Assembly: GCA_012295275.1 (NCBI GenBank)
Contig: CM022668.1
Location: 2,787,989 to 2,840,488 of the forward strand
Direction of reading: 5' to 3'
DNA length: 52,500 bases
Origin: Chrysomallon squamiferum
Taxonomy: Eukaryota; Mollusca; Gastropoda; Neomphalida; Peltospiridae
The notes beneath the pieces were generated by a model. The model was not told where the DNA came from. It made no database searches and saw only the letters and a list, made by a program, of their open reading frames with translations. A program made the position numbers and the translations under genes. Shown one piece after another: positions 34,577 through 52,500 of this stretch (its first letter is position 1; each line of letters starts with the position of its first letter).

Positions 34577-36147
34577 TGTAATAAAAAAAATTATAATCAA
34601 ATGAAAAATTATGAGGTTAAAAATGTCTTATAAATCTAATAATTAAATAAAAAAAAAAAAAAAAAATAAAAAATCCTAATGTGTGGCAGTGTTACTAACT
34701 ACATGATATAATATATTAATTTTTTTACAAATACATACATCACTAAAAATTGTGCTTATTCACAAAACAACACATGAATGAATTTTTTTTTTTTTCCCCA
34801 ACCATGCTGCATAGGTGTTTTTTGTCTTCTCCATCTCCTGTTTTCCCAATCCGACATATGTCCTTGCCTTATTAATGATTAAATTATGACAGTGAGTTGT
34901 ATTATGTTGCTTTCAAATGTTTGTTTATGTCAGTAAATATAATTATTATTATGTTGTTTTATTTTTTTTCTTCAGAATATAAGATTGATTTTATATCAGG
35001 ATTACAGAAATTGTTAAAAACAGAGAGATAGAAAACATATTAAATTTTATCATACCAGTCTATATTTATTTACTATGTTATAACACTATTATTAATCATT
35101 TTATATATATATTTTTTTTAAATCAGATATGTTTTCCTTTTGCAACTAGACTGAGAAAAAAAATCAAGAATTAAACTTTAAATCACAACATTTAAACGTC
35201 CAAAAATAAATTTTTCGACAATTTTAAAATCACTGCAGAAAACATGAAACTGCCCACAAATTAAGCTTAATTCATCAGTTTTGAAATCAAAATTTTAAAA
35301 TTCAAAATCTTTAATTTTGAAATCGGCTAACTGTAAACAAGCTTGATGATAATTACATAAATACACTTAAAAGAAATGTTTAGACTTTAACATTGTGGAA
35401 AAATATTGTATCTGCAAGTGTATCTGAAATGAAGTATTTATAAATACAGTGTGTTAGTTTTACAATGTTAAATGATATCACAATAGTAATCATCATGTTT
35501 AATACACTTTTATATTACATGGATAAAAAGAAAGTGGTTTATAACACACATGTAATAAAATTCTATAACAAAATATCAGTAATAAATTTCATAATAAAAG
35601 TTTCATAATAATAACAACAGTATTTTATAATAGAAGTAGTATTAAAATAATAATAATGACAATAATAACATTATTTAAAATTAAAAAAAATAAAAAATTT
35701 ATCATTTAAAAAAAGAAATGTAATAATAATAAAATAAATAAATAAATAAATAAATAAAATGGAAAACAGTTGCATCTATCAAAACCCCCAATGTATAATA
35801 ATTACAAAAAAAAGAGTAAAATATAAAATTTATAAAAGCAAAAAGAACAATACACAAAAACCCAGTGTTGTCACATTACCAACATGTAACACATACAGTG
35901 ATATTAGCTGTGAAATATTCAAAATATATGAGCTACATATTAAAAATTTAAAATATTTTGATTCAGTAACAATAAACATGCCCTCCAAAAGCAGAATTTC
36001 ACTGCTGCATAATATTAATTGTGACCATGAAATATCAATGATATAAAGTTTTAAATATTACAGTTCAATGATTCAACAATATCCTTTTTTTTTTAACATT
36101 TTTTTTTTTTTTTATTACTGAAGCTGAATATTAAGCTGAAAATTGAA

Positions 36148-36180
<33 letters not shown>

Positions 36181-37838
36181 TAATAATAATAATAATAAAA
36201 GTTAGCGAGATGTTACATCTTTTTTCATAGAAATTTATTTAGTGACTTAGGCAGACATTTGTTAGATTAATTCAGAGTTAAAGTAAACTGGTATTTATTT
36301 GTTGTTTAAAATAGACTGGTACTTTACTCAAATACACTGTTTCTTCTACATGCGCTAACTTCATCATGATATTATAAACATCACACATTCTTTTCTAAGG
36401 CAATTTTCTGATTTTATCACGCAAAAATACACCAGTAAGAAAATAATAATAATAATAACAATGAAATATTTTTTAAATCTTTATCTTCATCTTTTAAAAT
36501 TAATGACTGCCAGTTTAAATTTTTAATATTTTACAACAATTATCAGTCTAGATTTATTACAACTCTTAAATATAAAAACTGCTCAACAGGTGAAAATACA
36601 GGTGTTCCATTCAGTAACTGTAACTCTTGGCAATTCTCAGTGATATAATGTGTATAAAAAAATATCCAAAAATATTTCTCTTTGTATCATTGTCAAATCT
36701 GCCACCTGATCTTAAATAATTACTGAATTTGTCAAAAATTTTAATAATTTTAAAATTTTAATTTTAATAAAAATATATTTATTTGAACAAGCATCAAACT
36801 ACTATTTCTTACACACTGATTTTTAAAAATATTTCACAAACAGAAAATTTATAACAGTCTTTTTAAATTAATAAAAATTAAAAAAAAATGTATCTTTTAT
36901 CATGCTTAAATTTTTGCAAAATTTATTTAGAGAATATTATTCAAGCATTTTTATATTTATCATTACAAAATTAATTTTTTTAGGAATTCTACTTCAGTAT
37001 CAAAGAATATTTTCTTTATGGCTTTTTATTCAGTTTTCTGTGATATACAAAAGATTAAAATTTTCTTTGATCAGTAGAATATCTCTGTTTTTGTCTTCAT
37101 ATTAATCAATTCTTTCTCTAGTGCCCAAGCTGATGAATTTCAACAACTTATAACTGTCTTATATAACATGTAAAAAAAAAATGTTAGTAGATGTTTAGAA
37201 AATCTTGGCTTGTTAAAGTGCTTTGAAAGAACAAAACAACAAAAATCAATTCTAAAAGTTTTGTAAGTGTTCATAATTTGTCTGTCTGGTAACATCACAA
37301 TTCCTAACTCCTATATACAGAAATCGTTCAGAAATGAAAAATAAAAAATAAAAAATTGAAAATAAAAAAATCACAATTTCTTATTAATCAAATGATCCAG
37401 AAGTGAATATTGATGGTTTCACTGATTATGTTTTTTTGTCTTTTTTAAAAATTTCAGAAATAATATTTCACAGCTGGTGATTCACTATAACGAAGAAGAA
37501 ATTGCTGCAGAAAGAACATCCACCCTTTTCTCACAACAAGTTTTAATTTTAATTAATTCATGTGAGTGTGAATACTGCAATCTCCATTTTCTTCATAAAT
37601 CCAGTGAACAGAAAATGAACAAGTCTTCACTTTCTGCTGATCTCTGCTGATAAACTGAGCGCCAAGTGAGGACAAACAAACACAACAAGCTGATATCACA
37701 ATTTCAGCTCACTCTGAATAAAAACTGTGCAGAAACGAAATGCAAAAATCTCCGTTTGAATAGTAAGAATTTGATCCAGCAGAGAAATTTGCCACATTGA
37801 CGTCGCTACAGTCTGGTGTCACAACACAACATCGACTA

Positions 37839-52188
<14,350 letters not shown>

Positions 52189-52204
52189 CTGTGAACCAGA
52201 GACA

Positions 52205-52430
52205 GAGATTTTAAACAGGTGAGCTAGCTAGATAGATAGGTAAGTAGACAGGTTGGAAGCTAGGTAGGTCTGTAAGTTAGACAGGTAGATTGATAGGTAA
52301 GTAGACAGGTAGGTAGGTCAATAAGAAGGTAGGTAGGTAGATACCTAGATGTGTTGGTAGATAGATAGACAAACAGATAGATAAATAGATAAATAGATAG
52401 ACATACATAGACATATAGAGATAGATGATA
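52205..52430. repeat. GATA/GGTA-type tetranucleotide repeat in EGFR intron
   Basis: Imperfect gtaggtag, agatagac and agataaat units fill the intron up to the end of the window. No exon is visible. Confidence 0.8.
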
Positions 52431-52500
52431 GATGACAAAGGATAAACAAACACAAAAGAATGATTGATAGACTTGTAGATAGACAAAAACAGAAATACAG

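Larger units (their letters stand above)
31431..37835. other. intergenic region and probable EGFR 3' UTR
   Basis: No gene is recognised. It holds AAT microsatellites (31836-31880 and 32497-32571), a degenerate array round 'ggattatctgatatgataa' (about 32870-33130), 35-base-like units round 'gtcagtgaactcaacatgca' (about 33840-33985), poly-A/T runs near 34550-34660, and AAAT/AAT runs at about 35735-35758 and 36150-36198. The right end, below 37836, should be 3' UTR of the receptor gene on the minus strand. AATAAA on that strand occurs at about 37024-37029, among other places. Confidence 0.55.

Overview
This is a eukaryotic window: very AT-rich, full of microsatellites and minisatellites, with split genes that have GT-AG introns and no operon-like packing. 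The protein families, a PLAC-bearing ADAMTS/MIG-17-like protease, an ER FKBP with EF-hands, one ErbB receptor and a decayed YqaJ/SWIM element, fit a lophotrochozoan invertebrate, most likely a mollusc. That assignment is an inference from family resemblance, not a database result. Most open frames in the window are translated repeats. The real coding sequence is a few kilobases of short exons, which I rebuilt from splice sites, phase agreement and family motifs.

Layout. (1) 497-4948, plus strand: the 3' end of a secreted ADAMTS/MIG-17-like metalloprotease gene, with a split cysteine-rich domain, five single-exon PLAC-like six-cysteine modules (all phase 1-1), a tiny last exon and a poly(A) signal at 4990. 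(2) 9575-26690, minus strand: a complete ER-lumenal FKBP14-like peptidyl-prolyl isomerase gene. Three shared exons encode the signal peptide, the FKBP domain and the first EF-hand loop. They are followed by six separate candidate terminal exons (A-F), each with its own acceptor in the matching phase, a second EF-hand, its own stop codon and its own C-terminal tetrapeptide (HDEF, HDEL, HDEL, RDEL, RGEL, HDEL). (3) 29704-31430, plus strand: a decayed YqaJ/SWIM-type mobile-element gene between FKBP and the receptor gene. (4) 37839-52188, minus strand: the 3' part of an EGFR/ErbB receptor tyrosine kinase gene, with part of the extracellular cysteine-rich region, transmembrane segment, full kinase and phosphotyrosine tail. 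The last tail exon has an apparent one-base frameshift in an A5 run. The rest of the receptor ectodomain lies beyond base 52500.

The most notable system is the FKBP terminal-exon array. One PPIase core appears able to join any one of six second EF-hand/ER-retrieval cassettes, giving 208-216 aa isoforms that could differ in Ca2+ binding, client contacts and ER retention. A second theme is that several minisatellites begin at or beside real splice sites and copy the splice signal (88-bp array at 2776, about 25-bp array at 39285-40165, 31-bp array at 50588). ATT-type microsatellites also sit directly against several 3' splice sites.

Functionally the neighbours look unrelated: extracellular matrix proteolysis, ER folding and growth-factor signalling. 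I see no evidence of co-regulation.
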